Shown here piece after piece: positions 1 through 9,582 of a DNA stretch of 24,096 nt. The DNA is from Apostichopus parvimensis (Eukaryota; Echinodermata; Holothuroidea; Aspidochirotida; Stichopodidae), in contig KN882221.1 of assembly GCA_000934455.1 (NCBI GenBank), positions 204,033-228,128 on the forward strand, written 5' to 3'. Both the position numbers and the translations under genes were made by a program. Below the pieces are notes generated by a model that worked only from the letters and a program-made list of their open reading frames with translations, had not been told where the DNA came from and did no database searches. Positions within the stretch are counted from its first letter, which is position 1. Each line of letters begins with the position of its first letter.

Positions 1-6
1 TCTTTC

Positions 7-156
7 TTATGGTCCTAGTTTTGTTTCGTTGAGGGTTCTGTCAACGTTTATGGTTAATACAAATGAATGTTCTTTCTTTCTATACGAGCGTCGGCTTTTT
101 CCTTTTCTTAGTTTCACGTTCTCTTTCTTTCCTCGTTTTAATTTAGCTCCTTCCAT
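7..156 (-). pseudogene. Small basic ORF, possible histone H2B-like relic
   Basis: An uninterrupted 49-codon ORF runs from an ATG at 156-154 to a TAA at 9-7. It is rich in Lys and Arg (GAK near the start, then RKGKSRRSYRKKE). The order of a KGAK-like start, a basic stretch and then K-E-x-S plus a hydrophobic run resembles the N-terminal tail and first helix of histone H2B, but aligned identity is low and nothing corresponds to the H2B core beyond that. A TATAAATAG sequence lies about 75 bp upstream on the same strand, a plausible distance for a histone gene. Alternatively this is a chance ORF in A-rich sequence. The window edge cuts the region off, so the downstream sequence cannot be judged. 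Low confidence; the histone idea gains slightly from the H3-like relic 2 kb away. Confidence 0.2.
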
Positions 157-232
157 GCCACTTTTGCCATGATTTTGCTTGTTTTCGGTTCAAGACCGAG
201 ATTGAAAAGAGAGAGCACGTGGCTTTACTGTT

Positions 233-241
233 CTATTTATA
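233..241 (-). promoter_or_regulatory. TATA-box-like site upstream of the minus-strand basic ORF
   Basis: On the minus strand this reads TATAAATAG, a canonical Pol II TATA box. About 75 bp downstream on that strand is the ATG of the small basic ORF at 156. No other promoter element is evident. Confidence 0.25.
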
Positions 242-300
242 CCCTCATGCCGACGGAATTCCGATACTCGTTAACAATAAAATGATTACGTAATGCTTAA

Positions 301-2040
301 GGATGCACAAAACCATGGCTAAAAAATTAGCATCCAATTAACTAAACACGTAAAGCAATCAATGAGGGGGTTATCCCAGAACGAGTTGTGACAGTATGCC
401 CCCACCTATGGTTATTCTGTGTAAATAGCGTGTATGGGTGTGTTACAATATTATATAGACTAATGTAAAGCTCAGGTTTCGGTGATGACAGATCTGGGTC
501 AGTCAAGTGTTTGCGAGTTGCTAGGCGATATGGGCAATTATCGTGAGATGCAATGGCCAAGTTTAATATATTTGGAAGGTGTCAGAGTTAATTTAAGCAT
601 GAATATCTTAGAAATTGTATTATTACCTCTAATAGGCCTGTTTTATTGCCTCCAACCTATCTGCAAGCTGTCGCTGCGGATTCTTCTTGTTTTACCCAAG
701 ATTTTCTACAATACCTCAATCATTTTTAATCCTCCTAATTTTTTAGGCCATCAGTAGTTTATTTCATCTTCTTCAACATCCAAGTGTCAAATAGAATGGT
801 GATGACTCAGAAAATGCAAAAAACAAACAAACAATACAGTAGCTCACGTTTGAGCTATGGAGTTGTACCATAACAACTCCCTGGGTTAACCACCTAGTCA
901 GGCGGACGTGCACTTCTCTGATTGTGGTGTGATACCTTTTTAGCTTGCCTAACCTAGGTTTAGCTACAGGTTAACCTGCAGTAGTAGTACTACTAGTGCA
1001 ACTATAAAGTTATGGCTGTATTAAAGCTACAGTAGTTACTAGGTCTAGGCTTTATCCAATTGCTAGGATATGAAAGTAGAATTCAACACAAGTAGTGGTG
1101 ATTACCAGCTATGTTGGGACAGAGATGATAGACTGCTCTTGCTGTTAGTGTTTGTCCGGTAGATCTATATAGGCCTAACTGATTGAAATTGCTAATTAAG
1201 AAGACTAAGGTGCAGCACAAGTCCTTGTACCTTTCAAGCAAATGACGATGAAGATTAAGTGGTTGGGGTAAATGTATGCATCCTTTTAGAGATTATGAAA
1301 TGATAAATTGTAACTCATGAAAACTTAAAGTATGCACATGTGAGTCACAATGCATCACAGAAGACATCTGAGAGACCTTAGATATTGATTTGCAAAATGA
1401 AATCAATATAATATGACAGAAGAAAGATACTTATTGTAGGTAGCAAAATGTACCGTGAAAGACTATTAAAATTGCTGCAATACACGTTTGTAGGCCGTCT
1501 ACAATCTATGATTGTGCCTTGTAGCGTATAAAGACATGCACATTGTAACCATTACAAACAGCATGTTAATCATTGTAAAGCGACATATTCGTAAAATCCT
1601 ATAACCATTTTATTGGGGGTGGGGGGGGGGGAGGGAGGAAGTTTGATATATTTTAAAGAGGTTATGTAGGTCTATTTATTTTTTCATCTTATCTTTTATT
1701 TTTGCAAGTATGTATATACCTGCATCCACTCGGACTATCTGATACGTTCATGAAAATAGTCAGAGAGTACAGAGAAATATATTTTAAGGATTTCTATCCA
1801 AATTCGTTTTGCTTTTACATCTATTTTCCAATCACCTGCATCATAAACCTATAAACAGCAATGATGGCATCTTAGTTGTTTCATTACTGTGAGGTACCTT
1901 TCAGTTGGAAAATGTAGCAATTTTGCGAAGATCTTACACAGAGCTTTAGCTTTTGTAGACTTAAATTGCAAAAATTATGAAAAGAAAATGTTTTACCTCA
2001 ACACGACTTTGCAATGTGTATGTATCAGTTTGTCATTCAC
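301..2040. other. Non-coding stretch, no recognisable gene
   Basis: Short ORFs on both strands show no recognisable domain or coding pattern. Visible structure is limited to a cluster of three perfect palindromes at 951-995 (AACCTAGGTT, CAGGTTAACCTG, TAGTAGTACTACTA) and a G-run at about 1615-1638 that could form a G-quadruplex. Nothing else can be supported. Confidence 0.6.
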
Positions 2041-2052
2041 TGAGCATTTGTC

Positions 2053-2095
2053 TATATAAATATTAACCCCTCCCCAGCAGTCACACACCATTCAC
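2053..2095 (+). promoter_or_regulatory. TATA box and CATTCA cap-like motif, histone-type promoter
   Basis: TATATAAA at 2053-2060 is followed 30-35 bp later by CCATTCAC at 2088-2095. Animal histone genes characteristically start transcription at a YCATTC-type cap motif about 30 bp after the TATA box, so the spacing and sequence fit. The next ATG is at 2145, giving a leader of roughly 55 nt, also histone-like. The following coding sequence is decayed, so this promoter is at best a remnant. Confidence 0.4.
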
Positions 2096-2144
2096 TTTCA
2101 GATTAGTGTTCTCTGACTCTACCATCTTAAGTTTTGCAACCATC

Positions 2145-2395
2145 ATGTATAGAAAAACTTCACAAGTAACAGCACATGAGGTTGGAACCCCTCCGGCATA
2201 AATTGTTGGTGCCCTTCCAACTTGAAGTACCTGCTCACCAGGGGCTCAAACATTTCTATAAAGCCGTCACCCAAGCATATCGGTCTAACCACATTTGCAT
2301 GGTGAACGATATAGGCGGATGGGCTTTGCGCCCTATGTACTTAGTTAGGGGTCTAACTTAAGACTGCACAGCATTTGCGAACATGCTAAGCATTC
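2145..2395 (+). pseudogene. Decayed histone H3-like relic
   Basis: The ATG at 2145 opens a frame that stops at 2199. In the next frame, from about 2176, peptide pieces resemble H3 in the right order: LRHKLL against PRKQLA, PAHQGLKH against PATGGVKK, and LRPMYLVRG against LPFQRLVRE. The PA-to-LVR distance is about 40 residues, close to the 43 of H3. AAGACTG at about 2360 may match the codons of KTD in the H3 motif DFKTD. The frame changes and stops show it cannot encode a histone. The TATA/CATTCA block just upstream supports a histone origin. Similarity per segment is weak and was found by eye, so chance alignment is possible; the 3' end and histone stem-loop are not seen. Confidence 0.35.
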
Positions 2396-2400
2396 TTTAA

Positions 2401-3049
2401 ACAGTAAGAATAACTGTGTTAATAGCGGCGAAATACCCAGTATATTTTCTTTTACAAAATTCGTGCTTATCTGGTGCATCACGCGTTTCTATATAGAGAA
2501 GATAGCTTTCACGTTAAGATGAGGATTTCGTCGGATCCTCGTTTCTATAACGTAGGCACTGTCACAAGGTTCCCCTAAACAAGGGCCTTGGAACAGGTGC
2601 CGGTCTGACACATAGAATCGATCAAAGAAGCGATACGAGTTTTAAACACCAACAATTTACTTTATTATAAGAAACCATAAGATACTTGAGGCCTCTTACA
2701 ATAATACTTAGAATACAAATGAATAATAATCATACGAAGATTGATTCTTCCCTATACTGTATACAGGTTAAGCTCGACACGGCTTTCTCTCCAGTTCCAC
2801 GATAAAGTTCATAGTTTCAGTCTAAAAGTGCTTTGATTTAGTTCTCAATTAGCACCGTTTTTTTTATCAAAGTACGACGTTTCAGTTCTCGTTCAAGCAA
2901 ACCAGTTTTCTTGTTTTCCAAATAATACCTTTCTGCATTCTTGTATCACTAAAATTACATAAACAGCTCACTAGCTCGGTATAGTATCCTTGCTAATTAT
3001 CGAGAATAATAATAGGGGCTTCTCAAACCTCCCGGTATCGCTTTTCTGC
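2401..3049. other. Non-coding stretch, no recognisable gene
   Basis: No ORF with recognisable content on either strand. The segment 2600-2760 contains AATAAAGTAAATTG on the minus strand, which resembles a polyadenylation region of an old retroelement, but no paired repeat or primer-binding site could be found to support an LTR call. Confidence 0.5.
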
Positions 3050-3245
3050 TTCCCGAGCAGTCAAAGAACATGATATGTCGTTTCTGCTAATTTTTGGACC
3101 CAGCTCTATCTCAAGCCGCCAAGTTACACCCAAAGTTATCTCTGCCTTTCAAGCAGTCGAAAGGAACATCGCATGTCGCCTCTCTTAGCAAATGTTTGAC
3201 CTACTTCTCAGGTCACAAGTTACCACCAGGTCACGGCTCCAATCC
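3050..3245 (+). repeat. Degenerate two-copy tandem repeat of about 97 bp
   Basis: The segment starting near 3050 (CCCGAGCAGTCAAAG, then AACATGATATGTCG) recurs near 3147 (TCAAGCAGTCGAAAGG, then AACATCGCATGTCG). Both are followed by a CAAGTTAC-containing stretch. The copies are diverged. They lie immediately before the recognisable part of the PIN-CXC pseudogene and overlap the open frame that leads into it, so the upstream residues of that frame are probably not authentic protein. Confidence 0.35.
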
Positions 3246-5466
3246 AAAACCTGGTTCACTCAAAAAGTTGACTTTCACTCCAAAGTCATGACTATTTCAC
3301 TGTGCTGGTCCCCGACCAAATCGTCTGCCAATATCTACAGCGGGACGTTTCAGAGCAAAGTGATTATCCCTATGCCTAATTTTTCACATAACATGGAAAT
3401 GATTAACCTGTTCCGCCAGTTTCGCACAGAAAATTGGCACCTTCATCTGAAAACACTTAAAGACATGCTACCAAATTTTGCTGCAGCAGGGCATAACCTT
3501 TACGCCAAATCAGCTAATATTGATCTACAGCAGATGTTAAAGCTCGAGACAGATAACCCAGATGTATTTACCGCTTTCACCACTGGGTACTACGTTATTC
3601 GACGCAGTGATTGGTTCTGGGCTGGACTTTCATCTGACTTGGTGATCGAGCAAGTTCTTATGCACAGTATGAAAACAACAGGTGGGATGGCAAGAGGTCG
3701 TGGAATGAATGAATCTCAACGTACCCAATGGCTTCGATCCATGCCAGCATGTGCCGAAGTTAATAGTGCAATGCACGAGCTAACAGACACCCATTTCATG
3801 ACAAGTGATCAGCACAAAGACAAGATAAAGGCAAGGAAGATGAACAAGAAAATATGACACTTCTTGGTTTCCTTCAGGACAAAAACCCATTGGAACCGGA
3901 CTCGTCTCTTCGGAACATTGCTACTGGTGTAACAGTAGATGAAAAAGTGACGGCTGACATAGCAAAAGAAGTGGGATATCAAATTATTGGAACCATGGAA
4001 GGAAAGAAAGTGGTGGACTACACATTCAAGAAAAAGGAACATGTCATTACGATGGCCCACAAAGTGTCCCTGAACGTCGATAGTGAGTCCACCAATGTTG
4101 ATCCTCAGTTGCTCTCTCAGCGATTGGTTATGGCTGCAGGCGATGATGCAGAAGAGGCAGCGGACATATTCCAATTTGAGCTCTGTAGTCACCCATCAGC
4201 TCTGTTTGAGCAATCTGAACTTCTACAAGAGGCAAACAAGCCTTTATTATCTCTGAGGCAATTTGGAATATGACTCAAGCACGCCGACATCCCTGAACCA
4301 CACAAAGAGGAACTGAGTTATGTCATTGACGGCAGATCACTCCTTCAACGTCTGCCATGGCAACGAGGTACCACATTTGATTCTATCGGCCAATTGTATA
4401 TATAATATTTTGTGAAGAAATACAGCAATCCAACCGTTGTGTTTGACGGATATGGTTCAGGCCCTTCTACAAAGGACACAGCTCATCTCCGTCGATCTAA
4501 TGGTGTTGTCGGTCCAGAGGTGAACTTTATTGGGAGCATGCCTCTAACGTCAAAGAAGGAGCACTTCCTAGTTAATAGCAGAAACAAACAGAAAATCATC
4601 TTCATGCTGAGTGACAGATTTGAAGACAACAGTATCAAAACCATTCATGCAACAAGTGATGCTGACTTGCTGATTTGTCAAACTGCAGTGGATTCAACTT
4701 CCAGGTGCCGCACTACCCTGATGGGAGAGGACACGGATCTTCTATTGCTTTTGTGCTTTCATGCAAAACCCAACTCCTTGACCTCTATTTTAGGTCTGAA
4801 TCAAAGCAGACCACCAAGAAACGAAGAATATGGAATATTAAGTGGCTACAACAAGCACTGGGCCCAGGCAAATGTCAACTGTTACCATTTATACTTGCAA
4901 TTTCTGGCTGTGACACAACATCAAGGTTGTTTGGTATTAGGAAAGGAGTACCACTTACATAGTTGAAAAGTTATCCCGACTTCAAGCAGAAATATTCTCC
5001 AAAGAATCGACAAGGGATGACATAATGTCTGCTGGCGAGAAGGCACTTTCTTGCTTGTATGGGGGATCCTGTGAGAAAGGTTTAGATGAACTTCGGTATA
5101 GGCGGTTTAGAGAAAAAATCGCGAAGAGGACCAAAGCGGTTCAAGTTCACACACTTCCTCCCACTGCAGCGGCGGCTCGATATCACAGTACCCGTGTATA
5201 TTTTCAAGTGCAAGAATAGATGGACAAAGGTTCCAATTTTAATCTGGAAGAATGGGGTGGCGACGAGTGCGAGGTAAACTTGAACCTATGAAAACAGACC
5301 TGCCACCTGCTCCAGACATTCTAATGAAAGTGATGCGGTGTAATTGCAAAACAAACTGTGATACACAGAAATGCACCTGCAGAAAGCTTGGTTTGAATGC
5401 TCTTTAGTGTGTAGCGAATGCAAAGGTATAAACTGTACAAATTCACCACATGTATCCACTGAGTGA
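3192..5466 (+). pseudogene. Pseudogene of PIN/FEN1-like nuclease plus CXC-motif protein (invertebrate multicopy family)
   Basis: Frame by frame this reconstructs a protein of an uncharacterised family that I recognise from invertebrate genomes. Recognisable sequence starts near 3390 (NLFRQFR, then GHNLYAKSA, RRSDWFWAGLSSDLVIEQVL, MPACAEVNSAM). A nuclease-like half follows: VVFDGYGSGPSTKD near 4436, SDADLLICQTA, GEDTDLLLLLC near 4729 and AISGCDTTS near 4897. These Asp-rich motifs match the acidic metal-binding pattern of PIN/FEN1-like folds. The C-terminus has RCNCKTNC...KCTCRK and CSECKGINC, a tesmin/TSO1-like CXC cysteine motif, ending at TGA 5464-5466. Stops interrupt it at 4271 (TGA), 4403 (TAA), 4960 (TAG) and 5217 (TAG). 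The frame shifts by -1 near 3838, 4780, 4990, 5255 and 5397. The N-terminal part of the family is missing. Function of the family is unknown to me; nucleic-acid binding or cleavage is inference from the motifs. Confidence 0.8.
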
Positions 5467-5875
5467 TTGGACGAGGAGCTATAGTAGGTTATTATGTATG
5501 TATTCGTAACATTTTATATGGGCATTCTGTGTATGGCCGTGTTGAATGATATAGTAATATGAGTACGATATAGTCTAGTTAATCTGTAGTTATATGAGGG
5601 TTAATGGGTTAGTTTAATAGTGACACCACACAAATGTTGATCTTTATTATAATGTTATTAGTTTTGCTATTCTATAAACCAGGGATAATATTGATTTGGC
5701 GGGAACATGGCAGCCATCTAGGATTTGGCGGGGAAATGGATTATGGCGGCCATCTTGGATTTATTCTGGCACAAATGCATTTCAAAATATGCAATGATCA
5801 TATATATGTATATATAGTATGTGATAGGTGCATAATATCTACTAATATCAGGGTGTGTACCCACCTATATTATTG
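5467..5875. other. Non-coding; pair of GGCGGCCATCTTGG-like motifs
   Basis: After the pseudogene there is no gene. At 5694-5762 a unit of roughly 45 bp occurs about one and a half times: GATTTGGCGGG followed by GGCAGCCATCTAGGATTTGG, then GGCGGCCATCTTGGATTT. On the minus strand it reads AAGATGGCCGCC, close to but not identical with the YY1 consensus AAGATGGCGGC. No transcript is evident. Confidence 0.35.
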
Positions 5876-5901
5876 AAAATAGCCGTAAAGGCGGCTATTT
5901 T
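5876..5901. repeat. Perfect 10-bp inverted repeat with 6-nt loop, followed by T-rich tract
   Basis: The arms AAAATAGCCG and CGGCTATTTT pair perfectly around TAAAGG, and TGTTTTT follows. It looks like a bacterial intrinsic terminator, but nothing else in the window is bacterial, so it is recorded only as a hairpin. Confidence 0.6.
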
Positions 5902-5984
5902 GTTTTTATGCAAAGTAGCCAATTTCCCCTGATTAGTTTTTTCTACCTTTTTAATATGTTTCTAAGTATTGTTTCTAGAGACAT

Positions 5985-6011
5985 TTGCAACAGAAATCGT
6001 TTCTGTTGCAA
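5985..6011. repeat. Perfect 12-bp inverted repeat with 3-nt loop
   Basis: TTGCAACAGAAA pairs perfectly with TTTCTGTTGCAA around TCG. It lies 84 bp after the preceding hairpin. No flanking element or transcript could be recognised. Confidence 0.65.
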
Positions 6012-7731
6012 TTTTGTCCAGTTCAAGCCATTATTTTGTGCAGATTGACTAGACCACAATGTCAACAGAAGAATTACCACAAGTTATCAGTTACGTAGAA
6101 AAATTATCGAAGAATTTATCATGCTCCACCCCCCCCCCCTCCTCCCACCACCACCACTTGTGCATAGGGGAAAGGGGATTTATCAACAAAGCGATATTTT
6201 ACATTAATGCAAGTTAAGTTGATTAAAGACAAATACTTTAATGTTAAAACAGCGTAAGATGTTGCCAACAAAGGCAAGGTATACAACAGCCTGAGGGAAG
6301 TAGGGGTACTTGAAAGTCTTTTGACACAGTCGTAAAAAAGGTTTTTTAGTTTCCAGCCGCCAAAGTGTAAGATGGGATTCGAGGAATGTTTGCCCATCTC
6401 GAAAAGTCTGATCGAGATATCTTAGTTTGTTACAGCTGAACTTATGCTGATGAACTTGTTTGTTACATAAGCCACTTAAACGTGTAAAAAAACTTATGTT
6501 CTTAGAATAAAAAAAAGAACGCTAGTCGATTCGAGTCATTCAAACAGGAATACCATGCATGTGATCCGGAGGCTTCTAAAACTGCGTGTGTGAATATGGT
6601 ATACGTAGACTTATGAGCTCAAAATCAATGCCGTGCTATACGTAGGCTTGTAATGCTCCGGCCGGTTGCCAGATGGTGGTGGAGCTATCGTACAGTCACA
6701 GCAAAACCGGTTTTTCATTACACTCGAGGACAAACTTCGACTGAAGTAAATATATATATGATAGGTACATAATTAATTGTTTGTACATACTCACAGTTTT
6801 ATTGCATGCATATGCATTCTGATGGTATGCCGCGCAGCAACTAGTTTAAGGCTAATTTTCTGCTGTAGACAAATCATCTTTTACAGTTATGATTAATTTC
6901 AAAATGTCAGACTGCTAATTTCTGGCCACGAAAAGACCAATGGCTGTTGTATTTCTTACGGTGACATACTCCTGTTTGCGTCTATTTCAATCCGCCCCCA
7001 GTATTCTCCTTCATTAAAGGTGCCAAAAAGCAGGAGGATAACATGCTTTTTGGTATGTTATCAATTTAGAATCTGGTTTTATGTGACTTGGATATTAAAG
7101 TACACTGTGGTGCAAACATTGGGTTAATTGAGGCAAGTTTAGACCACGTTAGCTCTCCCAGGAGCAGCGTACGCAAATTGTTTATTACTGAGTAAAGAGG
7201 CTTTATTACAAGTGACGAAACTTCAGGCTCTTATAGCAAACTATCTGCATAGTCATGATACCGAAAATTGATAGTGCCATGAATGGCCAACTTGTCAGCT
7301 ATTCAGTGATGGGGTAGCGTTTAGCTAGTGAGAACTTATATCTAGACTTAGAGACCATGTTACTTTTTGATTTAGTGTGTAAGTCAATTGGGCACTTAAT
7401 AGGCGTATGATAGGGTACCTTAAAAAAGGGTAAAAATTGCAATTTTAGACTCCTTCAGCCTTACTCATAGCTGAAGGTTGTGGGTATAATGTGTAATCAT
7501 AAAATATGACAACACGTCTCATCATTTTACGCTTTAGTGATTTGGAGGGACAATTTTGTGAAATATCACCAAATTATCGAAAATGGCAATTTGTCACGGA
7601 AGTAACAAATTGACACACCATATGCCCAATTATACACTGATGAAGTAATGGTTAGACTAGAGGAACATTTTCATTGCCTGTGAAGACCACTGTACCACCT
7701 GTGTCTGCTGTTTTAGCTGTCTGCTAACGAG
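6012..7731. other. Non-coding stretch with small hairpins
   Basis: No recognisable gene on either strand. A C-run with CCA repeats lies at about 6127-6158. Imperfect or perfect small hairpins occur at 7022-7054 (GCCAAAAAGCA against TGCTTTTTGGT), 7452-7477 (CCTTCAGC against GCTGAAGG) and 7588-7613 (CAATTTGT against ACAAATTG). None is flanked by evidence of an RNA gene. Confidence 0.5.
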
Positions 7732-8251
7732 ATGTGTACATCTAGTGAGTATAGCCTACTTTTATACAGGGTACCTAGCAGAGCACAAGCTACAATCAGA
7801 GGTGTAAAAGCATACATTACTACCCAATGTGGTTTGAGAATCAGCTGCACTGAGTCCCAGACTGTATTAAGAATAAGCATAGGCTTATATACAGTAAACA
7901 TTTGTAAGTGGCAAGCTCAAACCTCCTTTATAATGTCAGACCAAGATTGGACATCATGGGTTGATGACATCAATGAAAAGTCGGCGAAACATACAACAGC
8001 CCCAGCATGTGGCACAAGGGGATGCAGAATGTGGACAGGTGCCCACACTATCAGGAAACCAAGGGCACCAGCATTTGGCATTATCCGCACAATGCCACCC
8101 CTGTCAGCTAAGAGAAGAACCATCAGGGTCTACGTTCTGGAATATGCTCTCCAAACAATTGTGCAAAGGAAACAAATTTGAATTAACCAAATCCTTTGAC
8201 ATCTCCCACATATGCAACAACAGCCTCTGTGTGGAGGTGTCCACCCGACAC
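7732..8251 (+). pseudogene. Broken gene with His-Me finger endonuclease-type zinc-binding loop
   Basis: From an internal ATG at 7933 the frame reads MSDQDWTSWVDDI, then a C-x4-C-R-x-W-T-G block (CGTRGCRMWTG) near 8008-8040, FGIIRTMPP and IRVYVLEYAL. Near 8170 the frame shifts by +1 and the other frame supplies FELTKSFDISHICNNSLCVEVS before a TAG. The C-x4-C pair followed by SH-x-C-x4-C is the pattern of the zinc-binding loop of His-Me finger homing-endonuclease-like proteins (Pfam family zf-His_Me_endon), which are multicopy in several invertebrates. The usual HLxLEP segment with the final histidine is missing because the frame ends too early. Residues before 7933 are open but unrecognised. 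In intact relatives the domain would bind zinc and probably DNA; this copy is very likely dead. Confidence 0.55.
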
Positions 8252-8287
8252 TCATAGCTGGTAAAGTAACTACTGTTCATGTTCTGT

Positions 8288-8369
8288 AGCACATGCTACC
8301 GTGTTACGAACCCAAAGGAGTAATTAATGATGTACGATTGTGGTACATGAACAGTATTTGCTGTACCAG
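8288..8369 (+). repeat. 82-bp dispersed repeat, copy 1
   Basis: Shares a core ACCGTGTTACGAAC and the ends CACATG and CTGTACCAG with 8654-8735 at the same length. The pair starts 37 bp after the His-Me finger relic. About 16 mismatches by eye. Identity of the repeat family is unknown. Confidence 0.6.
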
Positions 8370-8653
8370 CCATTTAGTGCGAGTTCATTAATACGCGATT
8401 CTAAAATGAAGTCGAGTCTAGGCGTTGTATGCTATAAGTAGGCCTATGGATATGAATATGGCCTTCGTCGTTCTCGGCATAACGAATTGGCGAAAGTTAA
8501 AGAGAGGTATGAACTGGAATCAAGCAGTACCATACCTCCTTTACTTCATCTCGTAGGCATTCTCATCTTCATAGAATCTTTGTCCAGTCGCGCAGTTATT
8601 TGTCTTACATGGGAACAACTTAACAGCTTTGCAGTTGGTACAGTGCCACATGT

Positions 8654-8735
8654 AACACATGTCACCGTGTTACGAACACAAAGTAGTAATTACTGATGCA
8701 CAGTTGTGAGACATGAACAGTAGCTTCTGTACCAG
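8654..8735 (+). repeat. 82-bp dispersed repeat, copy 2
   Basis: Direct repeat of 8288-8369, offset 366 bp, without indels. The 280 bp between the copies contain no recognisable gene. The pair could be termini of a small element, but no target duplication was found. Confidence 0.6.
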
Positions 8736-9189
8736 ATATAAGTATCGGCTGTATCCAGACATATTTAGACAAGTTCTCTCACAATGCGATTGATCTAGCG
8801 TCAGAAACAGCACGTACACCAACAATGCCTATCACCGTTGTATTACATCATATCTTAATTGTTGATGTTATATGGAAATGATTGTAATAGGCAACTATCC
8901 ATTTATGAAAACTCCGAAGATGGAGAAAGTATTGCTAAGCTAAAAGATGCAATCAATGTGTATTTAACGACTACTTGGAACGCATTGGAAAACATCAACA
9001 GGTAATATTGTGAATAATTCAGAATTTCGTATAGTGATTATTTATCAAGAATATCAATCGCAATAGCTTGTATCTTTGTCCTACGGACGAACATGAACTC
9101 CGACGATTGGATGTATTAACTGAATGAAAATTGTCAGTCCTGGACATCTTAACATTTATTGAAGGGTCTTAAAATCAGTTTCGTATGTC

Positions 9190-9582
9190 ATTGTCCAGCC
9201 CTTAGCTATGTTATAAATATTTTTGTCACAAGCATTATCATGCCAACAGATATGAAGACAGCTAGAGTCGTCCCAATCTGCAAAAGCAATGAAAAAATGG
9301 AGGTATAATTTCTGTTATTCTTGCTTTCGCAAGATTAGAGAGACTTGTGTACAATCCTCTTTTAGCTTCTAAACATTATATAATTCTTTAAGATCAATGT
9401 GGATTTCATCAAAATAAAGCTACGACTCATGCACTTACCACCTCGTTGACAATATTATAAATGCTTTTAAAAACCATAAATCCGCTTGTGGTATTTTCGG
9501 AAATTAACAGTAACGTGAACTGCTTAATGTAATAAATTGGTTTATAGTGAACAAGCTGTATTTGATGCGAAACAAATCATAA
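9190..9582 (+). pseudogene. Decayed LINE reverse transcriptase fragment (CR1/L2-like), internally deleted
   Basis: Reading frame pieces match the same reverse transcriptase type seen on the minus strand at the right end. PTDMKTARVVPICKS at 9243 corresponds to the conserved pre-finger strand. Then come ERLVYN near 9338, DQCGFHQNKATTHALTT from about 9391 and LVDNIINAFKNHKSACGIF at 9442-9498. After CGIF the catalytic LDLSKAFD motif and the FADD segment are absent. The sequence resumes with ELLNVINWFIVNKL at 9517-9558, which aligns to the downstream DWFQVNKLSLN region. So about 100-150 residues, including both catalytic aspartate motifs, are deleted. Stops (TAA at 9306, TAA at 9580) and frameshifts confirm decay. 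No poly(A) or target duplication was located. Some related sequence may extend upstream to about 8900. Confidence 0.65.

Noticed and set aside
482..757. 91-codon plus-strand ORF
   Set aside because: Composition-driven hydrophobic frame with no recognisable domain or conserved pattern.
1615..1638. G-quadruplex as regulatory element
   Set aside because: Simple G-runs here and at 20412-20430, and C-runs at 6127 and 14635, are common in such DNA and have no gene nearby to regulate.
2600..2760. Possible minus-strand LTR end
   Set aside because: AATAAA-like sequence only; no second copy, no TG...CA ends and no primer-binding site.
5876..5910. Bacterial intrinsic terminator
   Set aside because: Shape fits, but nothing bacterial surrounds it.
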